Part shown: piece by piece, positions 23,865-32,708 of the stretch
How positions within the stretch are numbered: the first letter of the stretch is position 1
Layout: the number at the start of each line of letters is the position of its first letter
Source: a bacterium
GTDB lineage: Bacteria; JAHJDO01
NCBI GenBank assembly: GCA_030652805.1
Contig: JAUSPT010000036.1
Coordinates: 1 to 56,729 of the forward strand
DNA length: 56,729 nt
Direction of reading: 5' to 3'
Program-made: the position numbers and the translations under genes
Notes under the pieces: generated by a model
The model's database searches: none
What the model was told of the DNA's origin: nothing
The model's input: the letters and a program-made list of their open reading frames with translations, nothing else

Positions 23865-24834
23865 TTATATACTTCTACGCCTATTCGGCATTATCCCGCT
23901 TCTCTTAGGCATAAGCATAATTACCTTCTCAGTAATACACCTTGCGCCGGGCAAACCAACAGACCTTCAAACACAACTCAACCCTAAAATATCCCAACAA
24001 ACAAGAGAGAGACTGGAAAAACTATACGGACTGGATAAACCCCTGCATGTTCAGTATATTGCATGGCTTAAAAAAATAATCCGCCTTGATTTCGGGACAT
24101 CCTTTACAGACGGCAGGTCCGTACGTTTAAAAATATTAGAAACACTTCCTATAACTCTAATAATCAACGTATTATCAATTATATTTATACTCCTTATTGC
24201 AATACCTGTAGGAATTGCATCAGCCACAAAACAACATTCATGGTTTGACAGATTCTCAACAGTATTCGTATTCGTTGGTTTTTCAATGCCGTCATTTTGG
24301 CTTGCATTACTACTTATTATTTTTTTCAGTATAAAACTTGGCTGGCTTCCTATTTCAGGGCTTCACTCATTAAATTATGACCAGATGAGTTATTTCCAAA
24401 GGCTGACTGACTTTGGCAGGCATCTTGTAATGCCTGTTTTTATAGGCGCATTTGGAGGAATTGCAGGTATGTCCAGATATATGAGATCAAATATGCTTGA
24501 GGTGCTGAATCAGGACTATATAAGAACAGCGCGGGCAAAAGGCTTGAGCGAGTTTCGGGTCGTTTACAAACACGCCTTAAAGAACGCTGTAATACCTCTT
24601 ATCACTATTCTAGGACTTTCTGTGCCGGGTCTAATTGGAGGAAGCGTTATTATAGAGAGCATATTTGCAATTCCAGGTATGGGCAGATTATTTTTTCAAT
24701 CTGCAATGTCCAGAGACTATCCTGTTATAATGGGAATCCTTACTATGGGAGCAGTTCTTACATTAATTGGTAATCTGTTTGCAGATATATGTTATGGCAT
24801 TGCTGACCCAAGGATAAAGTATGAGAAAAACTAA
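23857..24834 (+). CDS. ABC transporter permease, OppB/DppB type
   Basis: A 325-residue inner-membrane permease of the peptide/nickel (or oligosaccharide) class. [23 protein letters not shown] is the signature first helix, then [13 protein letters not shown] and [11 protein letters not shown], and the EAA loop [29 protein letters not shown]. It ends [13 protein letters not shown]. The next gene is the OppC partner, but no binding protein or ATPase is in the window, so those subunits must come from elsewhere. Its stop overlaps the first bases of dispersed-repeat copy D. Confidence 0.92.
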   Translation: MGNYILLRLFGIIPLLLGISIITFSVIHLAPGKPTDLQTQLNPKISQQTRERLEKLYGLDKPLHVQYIAWLKKIIRLDFGTSFTDGRSVRLKILETLPITLIINVLSIIFILLIAIPVGIASATKQHSWFDRFSTVFVFVGFSMPSFWLALLLIIFFSIKLGWLPISGLHSLNYDQMSYFQRLTDFGRHLVMPVFIGAFGGIAGMSRYMRSNMLEVLNQDYIRTARAKGLSEFRVVYKHALKNAVIPLITILGLSVPGLIGGSVIIESIFAIPGMGRLFFQSAMSRDYPVIMGILTMGAVLTLIGNLFADICYGIADPRIKYEKN

Positions 24835-24970
24835 ATTCGAAGCACGAAGCACTAAATACGAAACAATATCAAATGACCAAAATACAAATGTTCAAAACAG
24901 TGTTTTGAATTTTAAAAATTTGAATTTAGAATTTGTTTCGAGTTTCGATATTCGGATTTCTGATTTTAAA
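24833..24970 (+). repeat. AT-rich dispersed repeat, copy D (full length)
   Basis: AATTCGAAGCACGAAGC, ACTAAATACGAAACAATAT, AAATGACCAAAATACAAATG, a CAAAACAGTGTTTTG hairpin at the centre, then TTTGTTTCGAGTTTCG and GATATTCGGATTTC. It fills most of the oppB-oppC gap. An open frame of 61 codons runs through it, but it is entirely repeat and I do not regard it as a gene. Confidence 0.85.
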
Positions 24971-25007
24971 AACTCCGTATCTAAAAACAACATTGAGTCT
25001 TATTAAT

Positions 25008-25835
25008 ATGTTATTGGCCAAATTTAAAAAGAATAGGCTGGCTCTTTTTGGAATAGTTATTATCTTTGCGATGTTCTTTGTTGGCATTTTTGCGCCTGTT
25101 CTATCACCATACAATCCAAATAAAATAAATGTAGATCATATCTTTTTAAGCCCTTTTCAAAACAATCATATTCTTGGAACTGATGGCCTGGGCCGCGATG
25201 TGCTGTCAAGGATAATATGGGGTACACGTGTATCCATTAAAGTAGGATTCGTAGCAACAGGTATTTCAATCATAATAGGCATTCTTATTGGATCCATTGC
25301 CGGATATTACGGTAGAATGGTTGATTCAGTCTTAATGAGATTCGTTGATATGATGCTCTGCTTTCCAAGCTTTTTCCTCATTCTATCAGTTGTAGCAATA
25401 ACAAAACCATGTATAACCAATATAATGATAATTATTGGCTTAACCAGCTGGATGGGTATTGCCAGGCTTGTTAGAGGAGAGTTTCTCTCTCTAAAAGAAC
25501 GTGAATTTACACAAGCAGCGAAAATAATGGGCGTAAGCAATATGAGAATTATCTTTCGCCATATCTTACCAAATGCAATGGCTCCTGTATATGTTGCTGC
25601 TACTTTTGGCATAGCCGGAGCAATACTTACAGAATCTGCTCTAAGCTTTTTGGGTCTAGGTGTCCAGCCACCAACATCAAGCTGGGGAAATCTACTTTCT
25701 ACAGGTAAATCAACAATAGAATTTGCATGGTGGATTACGGCATTTCCCGGACTTGCTATCCTTATAACAGTACTTAGTTATAACCTGTTAGGCGAAGGTT
25801 TGAGAGATATACTTGACCCAAGGATTGACACATAA
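25008..25835 (+). CDS. ABC transporter permease, OppC/DppC type
   Basis: A 275-residue partner permease. The first helix is LALFGIVIIFAMFFVGIFAPVLSPYNPN, then HILGTDGLGRDVLSRIIWGTRVS, the EAA loop EREFTQAAKIMGVSNMRIIFRHILPNAMAP, and the closing SALSFLGLGVQPPTSSWG motif. I use the ATG at 25008 (MLLAKFKKNRLALFG) because the longer frame begins inside the dispersed repeat. With OppB it forms the membrane channel of a peptide- or glycoside-class importer. Confidence 0.93.
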   Translation: MLLAKFKKNRLALFGIVIIFAMFFVGIFAPVLSPYNPNKINVDHIFLSPFQNNHILGTDGLGRDVLSRIIWGTRVSIKVGFVATGISIIIGILIGSIAGYYGRMVDSVLMRFVDMMLCFPSFFLILSVVAITKPCITNIMIIIGLTSWMGIARLVRGEFLSLKEREFTQAAKIMGVSNMRIIFRHILPNAMAPVYVAATFGIAGAILTESALSFLGLGVQPPTSSWGNLLSTGKSTIEFAWWITAFPGLAILITVLSYNLLGEGLRDILDPRIDT

Positions 25836-25878
25836 AAAGATATATGCTACGGTCTCGGGAGAAATTTGGAGAAATAAA

Positions 25879-26241
25879 ATGATTACGGATAGAAGAAAGT
25901 ATCAAAGATTTAATGTAGATCTTCCTGTTTTATGTAAAAAAAGAGTATATTTTATATCATATGATGGCGAGAAAGGCAGGGCTAAGAATATTAGTAGCGG
26001 TGGAGCGCTTGTATTTACAAAAGAGAATATTCCTGCTTTAACGTCCCTTAAATTAATAATACATCTTATTTATCTTAAAAAAGAGATTAAAGCTGTTGCA
26101 CAAGTAGTAAAATCGGAACCAATATGGTCGGGATATAAGCTGAATTTAAAATTCATCAAGATTAGTGAAAAAGATAAAAAAATACTTAGCAAGGACTATC
26201 TTGTAAAGCGTCCTTCTAAAATCCTTGATAGTAATGAATAG
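25879..26241 (+). CDS. PilZ-domain protein
   Basis: A 120-residue single-domain protein. RRKYQRF near the N-terminus and the NISSGGALV block give the RxxxR and D/NxSxxG c-di-GMP binding motifs; Asn replaces the usual Asp in the second. I use the ATG at 25879, with GGAG upstream. It is likely a c-di-GMP effector for motility, pili or polysaccharide. Its stop abuts the convergent bioF stop with no bases between. Confidence 0.82.
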   Translation: MITDRRKYQRFNVDLPVLCKKRVYFISYDGEKGRAKNISSGGALVFTKENIPALTSLKLIIHLIYLKKEIKAVAQVVKSEPIWSGYKLNLKFIKISEKDKKILSKDYLVKRPSKILDSNE

Positions 26242-27429
26242 TCACTGAGCGATACCGAACTTCTTGCCAGCTTTTTTAATTATTTCTATTGTATGACCAA
26301 GTTCCTCTTTGCTATGAGCTGCTGTGATTGAAAACCTTATCCTTGCAGTGTTTAAAGGAACAGTCGGAGGTCTAATAGGTACGGCAAAAATTCCATTCTG
26401 CATCAAGAACCTGCTGAATTGTATAGCTTTTCTATTTTCACCTACTATCAGGGGTATTATCTGAGTCTCGGTGTTTAAAATATTAAAACCCTCTTTTCTC
26501 AGTTGATTTCTGAAATAACTGGCATTATTGTTTAGTGTTTTTATTCGCGTATTATCCATCTCAAGAATTAATATAGCAGCAATAACAGAACCTATAACAG
26601 ATGGCGGTAAAGCCGTTGTAAAGATGAAGCTTCGTGCTCTGTTAATTAAAAATTCCATAAGACTTCTGGATCCCGCTACATATGCCCCAAAACTTCCCAG
26701 AGCTTTTCCAAGTGTCCCCATATGAATATCTATCGCTCCTTCAGGAATATCAAAATATTCCGCACTCCCACGACCTTTTTCCCCCAGTACACCTGTTGCA
26801 TGTGCATCATCAATCATCACCATACAATCGTATTTATTTGCCAGTTCTATAATCTCCGGTAAAGGTGCTATATCTCCATCCATGCTGAAGACAGAGTCAG
26901 TAACAATCAGACGTCTGCCATATTTACCCACATCTTTAAGAATTTGTTCCAGGCTTTTTACATCCTTATGGGGATATCGCATAAGCTTCGCCCTGCTTAA
27001 TATACAGCCGTCTACAAGACTTGCATGATTATACTTATCTGCAAATATAACATCCTGCCTTCCCATCAAGGCAGATATCACACCTATATTAGCCATGTAC
27101 CCGGAATTAAACGTAAGAGCTGCTTCTGTCCGCTTGAAGTCTGCTATTCTTTTTTCCAATTTTTCATTGATATCTAAATTTCCACACATAAGACGCGATG
27201 CAGTACTGCTGCAACCATACTTTTCTATAGCATTGCATGCAGCCTCCTTTAGAACAGGATCACCTGCTAAACCAAGATAATTATTGGATGAAAAATTAAT
27301 TAGTTCTTTCCCATCAAGAACCAGTTTTGAAGATTTAAACTGAGAACATGTTTTTAACGTACGATATAAATCTTTTCTTTTAAAAATATTAAGCGCTTCA
27401 TCAAGAAAATCCAATTTATTCATTTTCAT
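26242..27429 (-). CDS. bioF: 8-amino-7-oxononanoate synthase
   Basis: BioF condenses pimeloyl-thioester with L-alanine in biotin synthesis. The 395-residue alpha-oxoamine synthase shows NFSSNNYLGLAGDP, GCSSTASRLMCGN, VTDSVFSMDGDIAPL, the PLP Asp in MIDDAHATGVLG and the Schiff-base lysine in GTLGKALGSFGAY. It resembles KBL/BioF dual-type sequences, but the bioB neighbour supports BioF. It follows bioB by 15 bases. Its end touches the convergent PilZ gene directly. Confidence 0.92.
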   Translation of the reverse strand: MKMNKLDFLDEALNIFKRKDLYRTLKTCSQFKSSKLVLDGKELINFSSNNYLGLAGDPVLKEAACNAIEKYGCSSTASRLMCGNLDINEKLEKRIADFKRTEAALTFNSGYMANIGVISALMGRQDVIFADKYNHASLVDGCILSRAKLMRYPHKDVKSLEQILKDVGKYGRRLIVTDSVFSMDGDIAPLPEIIELANKYDCMVMIDDAHATGVLGEKGRGSAEYFDIPEGAIDIHMGTLGKALGSFGAYVAGSRSLMEFLINRARSFIFTTALPPSVIGSVIAAILILEMDNTRIKTLNNNASYFRNQLRKEGFNILNTETQIIPLIVGENRKAIQFSRFLMQNGIFAVPIRPPTVPLNTARIRFSITAAHSKEELGHTIEIIKKAGKKFGIAQ

Positions 27430-27436
27430 TAACCAT

Positions 27437-27464
27437 GTAGAGACTCAAGATTTTGAGTCTCTGC
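27437..27464 (-). repeat. Palindrome at the bioB/bioF junction
   Basis: GTAGAGACTCAA (27437-27448), a 4-base loop, then TTGAGTCTCTGC: twelve pairs, one of them T-G. It contains the bioB stop and supplies the last few bioB codons. It has no following U-tract, so a terminator role is unlikely; it resembles the start of the palindrome in the epimerase gene. Confidence 0.85.
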
Positions 27465-28419
27465 TGAGTCCCAAATCTTTTATCATATCTAAGTCATGCT
27501 TCACGCTTCTTCCCTTTGTAGTTAGGTAATCTCCTAGAATCATACCATTTGCTCCTGCAAGGAACATCATTGGCTGAAGACTCCGCAATACAACTTCCCT
27601 ACCCCCGCAGATAATAATATCCTTTTTTGGGAAAACAATCCGAAATATAGCTATTATTTTTAGCGCTTCCAAAGGCTTTAGCAGAGACATGTTCTCAAGT
27701 CTAGTATTCTTAACAGGATTCAGAAAATTTATCGGGATAGAGTCAGGATCTAATTCTTTCAAGGTCAGAGCTAACTCTATTCTCTGCTGCTGAGACTCCC
27801 CCATTCCAAATATGCCCCCACAGCATGTAATTAACCCTGCTTCTTTAGCTGCTCTGATTGTATCTATATTCTCATCGTAAGAGCGAGTTGTGCAAATCTG
27901 AGAGAAAAAACTTGGACATGTCTCAAGATTATGATGATATCTATCCAGACCAGCGCCTTTTAATTCCGCAAAAAAATCCTTGTCTAAAATTCCCAGAGAC
28001 GCACAGCACTCCAGAGGAGTTTCACTCTTGATTTTTCTTATTGCGCTTTTTATCTTTTCAATCTCTTTTCTGGAGTTTATCTTTTTACCACTGGTCACTA
28101 TAGAAAACTCTGCTGCACCGTTATGTGCAGCATCCATTGCTGATTTAACTATTGCTTCTGTATCTAACAGGGGATATTTAAGAATTTTTGCCTTGTGATA
28201 GTCCGACTGTCCGCAAAAAGCGCAGTTCTCTGCACACATGCCGGATTTTGCATTTACAATGGAGCAGAACTTTACTTTCTTTCCTTTAAATTTCCTGCGT
28301 ATTTTATCCGCTACCGATATGAGGTCTATCAGATTGTCGTCTATCTTAACCAGATCGTAAATTTCAGCATCAGTAGGCTGTATGCCATTTAAAACCTTAT
28401 CTTCTATTGTTCTATACAT
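27445..28419 (-). CDS. bioB: Biotin synthase
   Basis: A radical-SAM enzyme that inserts sulfur into dethiobiotin. The 324-residue sequence has the radical-SAM cluster motif CAENCAFCGQS near residue 61, KSGMCAE before it, and the auxiliary [2Fe-2S] ligands expected further on (ECCASLG, ETCPSFF). YHHNLET is the family block. The start overlaps the upstream PHP gene by 8 bases. The C-terminal codons and stop lie in a palindrome (27437-27464). Confidence 0.95.
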   Translation of the reverse strand: MYRTIEDKVLNGIQPTDAEIYDLVKIDDNLIDLISVADKIRRKFKGKKVKFCSIVNAKSGMCAENCAFCGQSDYHKAKILKYPLLDTEAIVKSAMDAAHNGAAEFSIVTSGKKINSRKEIEKIKSAIRKIKSETPLECCASLGILDKDFFAELKGAGLDRYHHNLETCPSFFSQICTTRSYDENIDTIRAAKEAGLITCCGGIFGMGESQQQRIELALTLKELDPDSIPINFLNPVKNTRLENMSLLKPLEALKIIAIFRIVFPKKDIIICGGREVVLRSLQPMMFLAGANGMILGDYLTTKGRSVKHDLDMIKDLGLSRDSKS

Positions 28420-29218
28420 TCACATACGACCTTTGTCGTCTACTAAATCTGACTATTTCCCTGTATCCTGCTCTTTTTATTAAAGAAACTGCCTTATCAA
28501 AATCCCTTCCCACATGCTCAGGTTTATGCGCGTCAGAGCCCAGTGTAACAGGCACATTATGCTTATAACAAATCTTAAGGAACTTCTCCTGTGGATATAT
28601 TTCTCCTACAGGCTTGTATAGCCCGGAAGTATTAACCTCAATACATACATCTGCATGTTTTAAGATGCTTGCTGTTTGTTCATAGATACATGTTAAATCT
28701 TTATCAGGCTTATATCCAAACTTCTTTATAACATCTATATGAGAAATACAGTCAAATAGCCTTGATTCTGCAGCTTCTTCAACCAGACTAAAATAATCTT
28801 TGTACACTTTATACAAATCCTGATTTTCAAACCTTGATTTATGATCAGGATGATCAATCATCCAATCATCCAAAAAGTGCACAGACCCATACAAATAGTC
28901 AAAATCATACTTATTGATAGTATGCATTACGATCTTCATGTTTCCGGGCAAATAATCAATCTCACACCCGAGTTTTATTGAAATATGTTTTTTAAATTCT
29001 TTCTGCAATCTTTGTACATGTTCTACATATATTGGAAACTCATCAATGGACATAGCAAGCCTTCTTGCAAGTTCTTTATCCTCAAGATGCAAAATCGGGA
29101 AATGCTCATTAAACCCTATCTCTCCCAGACCTTTTCTAATAGCTCCCCTGACATATTCTTCCATCTCTCCCTCTGCATGACCACACATTCTGGTATGTAT
29201 ATGATAATCAACAAGCAT
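28412..29218 (-). CDS. PHP-domain phosphatase, histidinol-phosphatase type
   Basis: A 268-residue PHP-family metal-dependent phosphoesterase. MLVDYHIHTRMCGHAEGEMEEYV gives the first metal-binding motif (HxH), followed by FNEHFPI, GCEIDYLPG, YGSVHFLDDW, ISHIDVIKKFG and GSDAHKPEHVG; the metal ligands all seem present. The layout matches HisJ/HisK histidinol-phosphatases. It sits between a URO-D gene (5-base gap) and bioB (8-base overlap), so another substrate is possible. No other histidine gene is nearby. Confidence 0.85.
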   Translation of the reverse strand: MLVDYHIHTRMCGHAEGEMEEYVRGAIRKGLGEIGFNEHFPILHLEDKELARRLAMSIDEFPIYVEHVQRLQKEFKKHISIKLGCEIDYLPGNMKIVMHTINKYDFDYLYGSVHFLDDWMIDHPDHKSRFENQDLYKVYKDYFSLVEEAAESRLFDCISHIDVIKKFGYKPDKDLTCIYEQTASILKHADVCIEVNTSGLYKPVGEIYPQEKFLKICYKHNVPVTLGSDAHKPEHVGRDFDKAVSLIKRAGYREIVRFSRRQRSYVNV

Positions 29219-29223
29219 AAATC

Positions 29224-30348
29224 TTATCCTTTTAAACCAAACATTTCTTCTTTGAGATCAAGGTAATAAATATAGTTTTCATATTTTACATCAGGAGGAC
29301 ATCTATGGTCGCAGAATGGAATATATCCTCCTCTTTCTACAATAGGAACTAACGATTCCATGTATTCCTTAATGGCATCATGCCCTTGTATAAGCTTCAT
29401 CTTGTTAACACCACCCATAACGCGAAGATCCTTGCCATATTCCCTCAGTAGATCTGCCGGATGCGTACATGAATTAACTTCATATGGTAAAAGACAGTTA
29501 ACTCCACCTTCCATGAAACCATGAAGTATTGGCCTTACATCGCCATCACAATCAATATACCAGATGTCTATATTGTATTTTTTAAGCTTCTTATTGATCC
29601 TTTTGTATCTAGGAACAACAACTTTATTAAAAAAGTCAACTGAGACAATCGGTCCATTTTTAAAACATATATCTTCCCAGCCTGATGCAAAATCAAAGTC
29701 AAAATGAGGCAAAACCTGGTCCAGAAAATCTTCTACTAAAGTGCATACTGTCTCAACCATATCTTCAACCATATCAGGATAGTCATAAGTTGCATATGCT
29801 AGCCCCTCAAATGTCAACATATCTCTTATTCTTCCGATCATGGAGCCACAATCTACCCCCAGAGGATAGGTTCTGTCTTCAGGATGCATCCCCTTATATT
29901 TTCCAATATCAAACTTTCTTTCAGGATGACTGCGAGAAAATCTCTTTTTACATTCCTTCCAGTCATCTGGAGTAACAATTGATGACTTTATAAAATGCGG
30001 GATTGTATCATGACCATCCTTCGGAACTTCTGCTGTGAGACCATCAGCATTCAAAATAATCTTTTTATCTTCTGTCTCCGATATAATCTTGCCGCGCTCA
30101 AATGGTGGAATCATCCAAACTTTGCCACCTATCTCTTTTATTTCGTCAAAATTAAAGAATATATCTGCTTCAGCATTATTTGTAATACCCTTTTCCTTGA
30201 ATTCCTTCCATCTCTCAAAATTTTCATTCCAGTATCCAAATTCCATATTAAAACATCTATCAACTGATTTATAGTGCATCTGCCTGTTAAAGCGTTCTCT
30301 GTCTGTCATAGTTCCCTTCCACTTCGGTCTGCATGGGGTAATTGGCAT
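29224..30348 (-). CDS. URO-D family protein (methyltransferase-like), first copy
   Basis: A 374-residue protein of the uroporphyrinogen decarboxylase superfamily. It has TDRERFNRQMHYKSVDRCFNMEFGYW, a TIM-barrel core, and the late HPADLLREYGKDLRVMGGVNKM and GYIPFCDHRCPPDV blocks. Heme-type decarboxylase arginines are not evident. Relatives include MtaA/MtbA corrinoid:CoM methyltransferases and many uncharacterised catabolic proteins in PVC genomes. GGAGG seven bases before the ATG at 30348 supports this start. It directly follows the AIR-synthase-like gene. Confidence 0.75.
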   Translation of the reverse strand: MPITPCRPKWKGTMTDRERFNRQMHYKSVDRCFNMEFGYWNENFERWKEFKEKGITNNAEADIFFNFDEIKEIGGKVWMIPPFERGKIISETEDKKIILNADGLTAEVPKDGHDTIPHFIKSSIVTPDDWKECKKRFSRSHPERKFDIGKYKGMHPEDRTYPLGVDCGSMIGRIRDMLTFEGLAYATYDYPDMVEDMVETVCTLVEDFLDQVLPHFDFDFASGWEDICFKNGPIVSVDFFNKVVVPRYKRINKKLKKYNIDIWYIDCDGDVRPILHGFMEGGVNCLLPYEVNSCTHPADLLREYGKDLRVMGGVNKMKLIQGHDAIKEYMESLVPIVERGGYIPFCDHRCPPDVKYENYIYYLDLKEEMFGLKG

Positions 30349-30349
30349 T

Positions 30350-31366
30350 TTACAACCTCCTGTATATTTTTGTTATTTCATCAACATGAAATTCCGGCAG
30401 GTTTTTCAAACATCTTTCTTCTTTTATTTTCACTCCTTCAGATTTTTTCATAACTTTCCCTATGACTGCCGATGATATATTATCTTTTTGCAATGCTGCT
30501 ATTAATTTCTCAGTATCCCTTTTATCTACAGCTATAAGAAGCGCGCCTGATGCGATTGCTCCCATAATATCAAGATTATAATGTTCGCACAATATTTTAG
30601 ATTCTGAAATAAGCGAAATCCTATCTTTGTATATGACCAATCCTACATTTCCTGCCTTTGACAGCTCCAATAGTCCAGTGTAGAGTCCTCCTTCAGTCGG
30701 GTCATGCATTGCATGAACATTTGCCACGCTCGAGGCAATCATTGCATCCTTTACCACACTAATACCAGGAGCATATATAAATTTTTTAATTCTATTAACA
30801 AATTTCCTGCCAAATATATTAGCCAGTTCCTTCCCTTTTTCTCTTGCAATAATAGAAGCTGCCTCTATCGCTATCCCTTTAGTAAGAACAATACTGTCCC
30901 CAACCTCAATATTCCCTACATCTACTAATTTGTCCTTTTCCACTTCACCAAGCATATTGCCTATTATAATTGGTCTATCCAGTCCACATGTAATCTCAGT
31001 ATGACCTCCGCAAAGACTGATATTTAAAGCTTCACAAGCAGAAACTAGTTCCTTGAATAATTTTTCTGCCATTTTAGTATTCGCCTTCTTTTCGGGGAGA
31101 AGAACTGTGGCTAAAAACCACCTGGGAATCGCTCCCATTGTAGCAATATCATTTGCATTAATGTTAACAACATACCATGCTATATTTTCAGCAGTAAATG
31201 TAATAGGATCTGTTTTCGCAACAAGATATTTATCTCCCATATCTATTACTGCAGCATCCTCACCGATCTTTGGGCCCAGAATTACACGCTTATCCTTTAC
31301 CTCATATGAGGAAAGCAATCTATCAAGTAATTTCATAGGCAACTTGCCTGGAGAGAGTAAGGACAT
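30350..31366 (-). CDS. AIR-synthase-related protein (HypE/ThiL-like)
   Basis: A 338-residue PurM-type ATPase. GPKIGEDAAVIDMGDKYLVAKTDPITF is the N-terminal ATP/Mg site, followed by NINANDIATMGAIPRWFLATVLLP, SLCGGHTEITCGLDRP and HAMHDPTEGGLYTGLLEL. It resembles HypE, but HypE's C-terminal PRIC-type cysteine is absent (it ends EITKIYRRL), so carbamoyl dehydration for hydrogenase is unlikely. It may be a small-molecule kinase or phosphate-activating enzyme. Start choice between 31366 and 31336 is open; neither has a clear ribosome-binding site. It heads the run that ends in bioF. Confidence 0.78.
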   Translation of the reverse strand: MSLLSPGKLPMKLLDRLLSSYEVKDKRVILGPKIGEDAAVIDMGDKYLVAKTDPITFTAENIAWYVVNINANDIATMGAIPRWFLATVLLPEKKANTKMAEKLFKELVSACEALNISLCGGHTEITCGLDRPIIIGNMLGEVEKDKLVDVGNIEVGDSIVLTKGIAIEAASIIAREKGKELANIFGRKFVNRIKKFIYAPGISVVKDAMIASSVANVHAMHDPTEGGLYTGLLELSKAGNVGLVIYKDRISLISESKILCEHYNLDIMGAIASGALLIAVDKRDTEKLIAALQKDNISSAVIGKVMKKSEGVKIKEERCLKNLPEFHVDEITKIYRRL

Positions 31367-31445
31367 TATAAGTTCTTATATTGTAAATATTCAGTAAACC
31401 CCACTAGTATAAGCAAAAGGAGGGGCAGTATTTCGAGCGCTCTTA

Positions 31446-32708
31446 TCAATCCAGCAATTTTATCTCGTAACGATACGAATCAGGGATAATCGTCCCTTTT
31501 ATAGGATCGGGAATAATTGCATCAATCCGAGCTTCAGTCATATAAATAGCCGGGTTGCCTGTTTCCCTGTCCTCTATCCTCTGCCAGTTGGAAAAACGGA
31601 CAAACTTTGGATGACGTTTCTTGCGATTTTCAATAATCGTTACTGTTTCAGGTTTTACCCAGAAGTACGTCTGGTCTATTTCAGCGATCTGAAGAGGGTA
31701 TCGCGGGTCACAGTGTCTGGTTGGACTGGGTAATATATTTGCTATCAGATATACCTTGCCGTTCTTTGAGGAACGAAAAAGATTTGGAAGTGACCCCGGC
31801 GAATGAATAAGACTGGAATCTGGATAAGTTAACGGTACTGCTGGACCCCATGTCTTCCCCTTATCTCTGGAAATAGAAAAAAACTTCGCGGCAGTCATTG
31901 CCTGTAGTGGACCGCACTCACCACGCATAACCATCATAAGCGTCCCGTCACTCATCTCAGCAACTGCCGGTTCATCCAGACTGCGGGACATATATTCTGG
32001 CACGCTGATATGGTTAGACATCTCCCAGTCAATATCGCTCCCATCTTGTTTCCAACGCCCACGAAAACAGGCCACAGCTTCATATGGCCAGACAGTAAAG
32101 CCAAAACGATCGGCGCGTCTTATCAGTTGTCCATTGTTGTCCACAGGATGAAACAATACAGGCATAATGAGGGTACCGTCTTGAAGACTTATTACACGCA
32201 ATCCTGAGTCGAAACGGCCTGAGTTCTTTCCATACCAGATTCCGTCGGCCCAGTGAATTTTATCATATCTATCACCTTTCTGGATGAGTTGTCTTTCCTT
32301 GCCCCATGTTTTACCATCATCCTTTGAGAAACGATAGAATATTCTGTGGGTTTGTAATTGAAGCAATTCGCCAGTAGCATCCGGGCCGAATGAATAGTCC
32401 TGATCAATTTTTTGCTCCCATACACTATAAAAATCAACCAGGAGACCGTGATCCGAGTCAAGATAATAATTGGTCTCGCCTCTTATGATCATTCTGTTTC
32501 CAATCTTCTTCTCCCCACTCCATTCACCTTCCATTTTCCATGTTTTTCCATTATCTTCTGAAATACGAATAAGGTCTTTTCCATCAATCTTGATAGTTTC
32601 TTGTAAGATTGGTTTGCTTAAAGACGTATAACCCATACTACTGACAAAAGCATTCTTCATATGCAACGTTTTTTCTACAACAATTCCTTTTACATCTTGC
32701 TTAGTCAT
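31446..32708 (-). CDS. BNR-repeat (sialidase-like) protein, first copy
   Basis: A 420-residue six-blade propeller protein with Asp-box repeats S-x-D-x-G-x-T-W: SEDNGKTWKM, SKDDGKTWGKE, SRDKGKTWGP. An Arg and Glu rich set typical of sialidase catalytic sites is not clearly resolved. No signal peptide is seen, so it probably acts in the cytoplasm. It is paralogous to 41087-42430, sharing the C-terminal FVRFSNWQRIEDRETG pattern. Its start overlaps the CBM9 gene stop by 4 bases. It is the last gene of the catabolic cluster. A neuraminidase role is uncertain. Confidence 0.82.
   Translation of the reverse strand: MTKQDVKGIVVEKTLHMKNAFVSSMGYTSLSKPILQETIKIDGKDLIRISEDNGKTWKMEGEWSGEKKIGNRMIIRGETNYYLDSDHGLLVDFYSVWEQKIDQDYSFGPDATGELLQLQTHRIFYRFSKDDGKTWGKERQLIQKGDRYDKIHWADGIWYGKNSGRFDSGLRVISLQDGTLIMPVLFHPVDNNGQLIRRADRFGFTVWPYEAVACFRGRWKQDGSDIDWEMSNHISVPEYMSRSLDEPAVAEMSDGTLMMVMRGECGPLQAMTAAKFFSISRDKGKTWGPAVPLTYPDSSLIHSPGSLPNLFRSSKNGKVYLIANILPSPTRHCDPRYPLQIAEIDQTYFWVKPETVTIIENRKKRHPKFVRFSNWQRIEDRETGNPAIYMTEARIDAIIPDPIKGTIIPDSYRYEIKLLD

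Noticed and set aside
24833-25006. A small gene in the oppB-oppC gap
   Set aside because: The 61-codon frame is a translation of the dispersed repeat; similar frames appear by chance in other copies.
30350-31366. HypE of hydrogenase maturation
   Set aside because: The C-terminal cysteine motif of HypE is missing and no hyp or hydrogenase gene is near; called AIR-synthase-related only.
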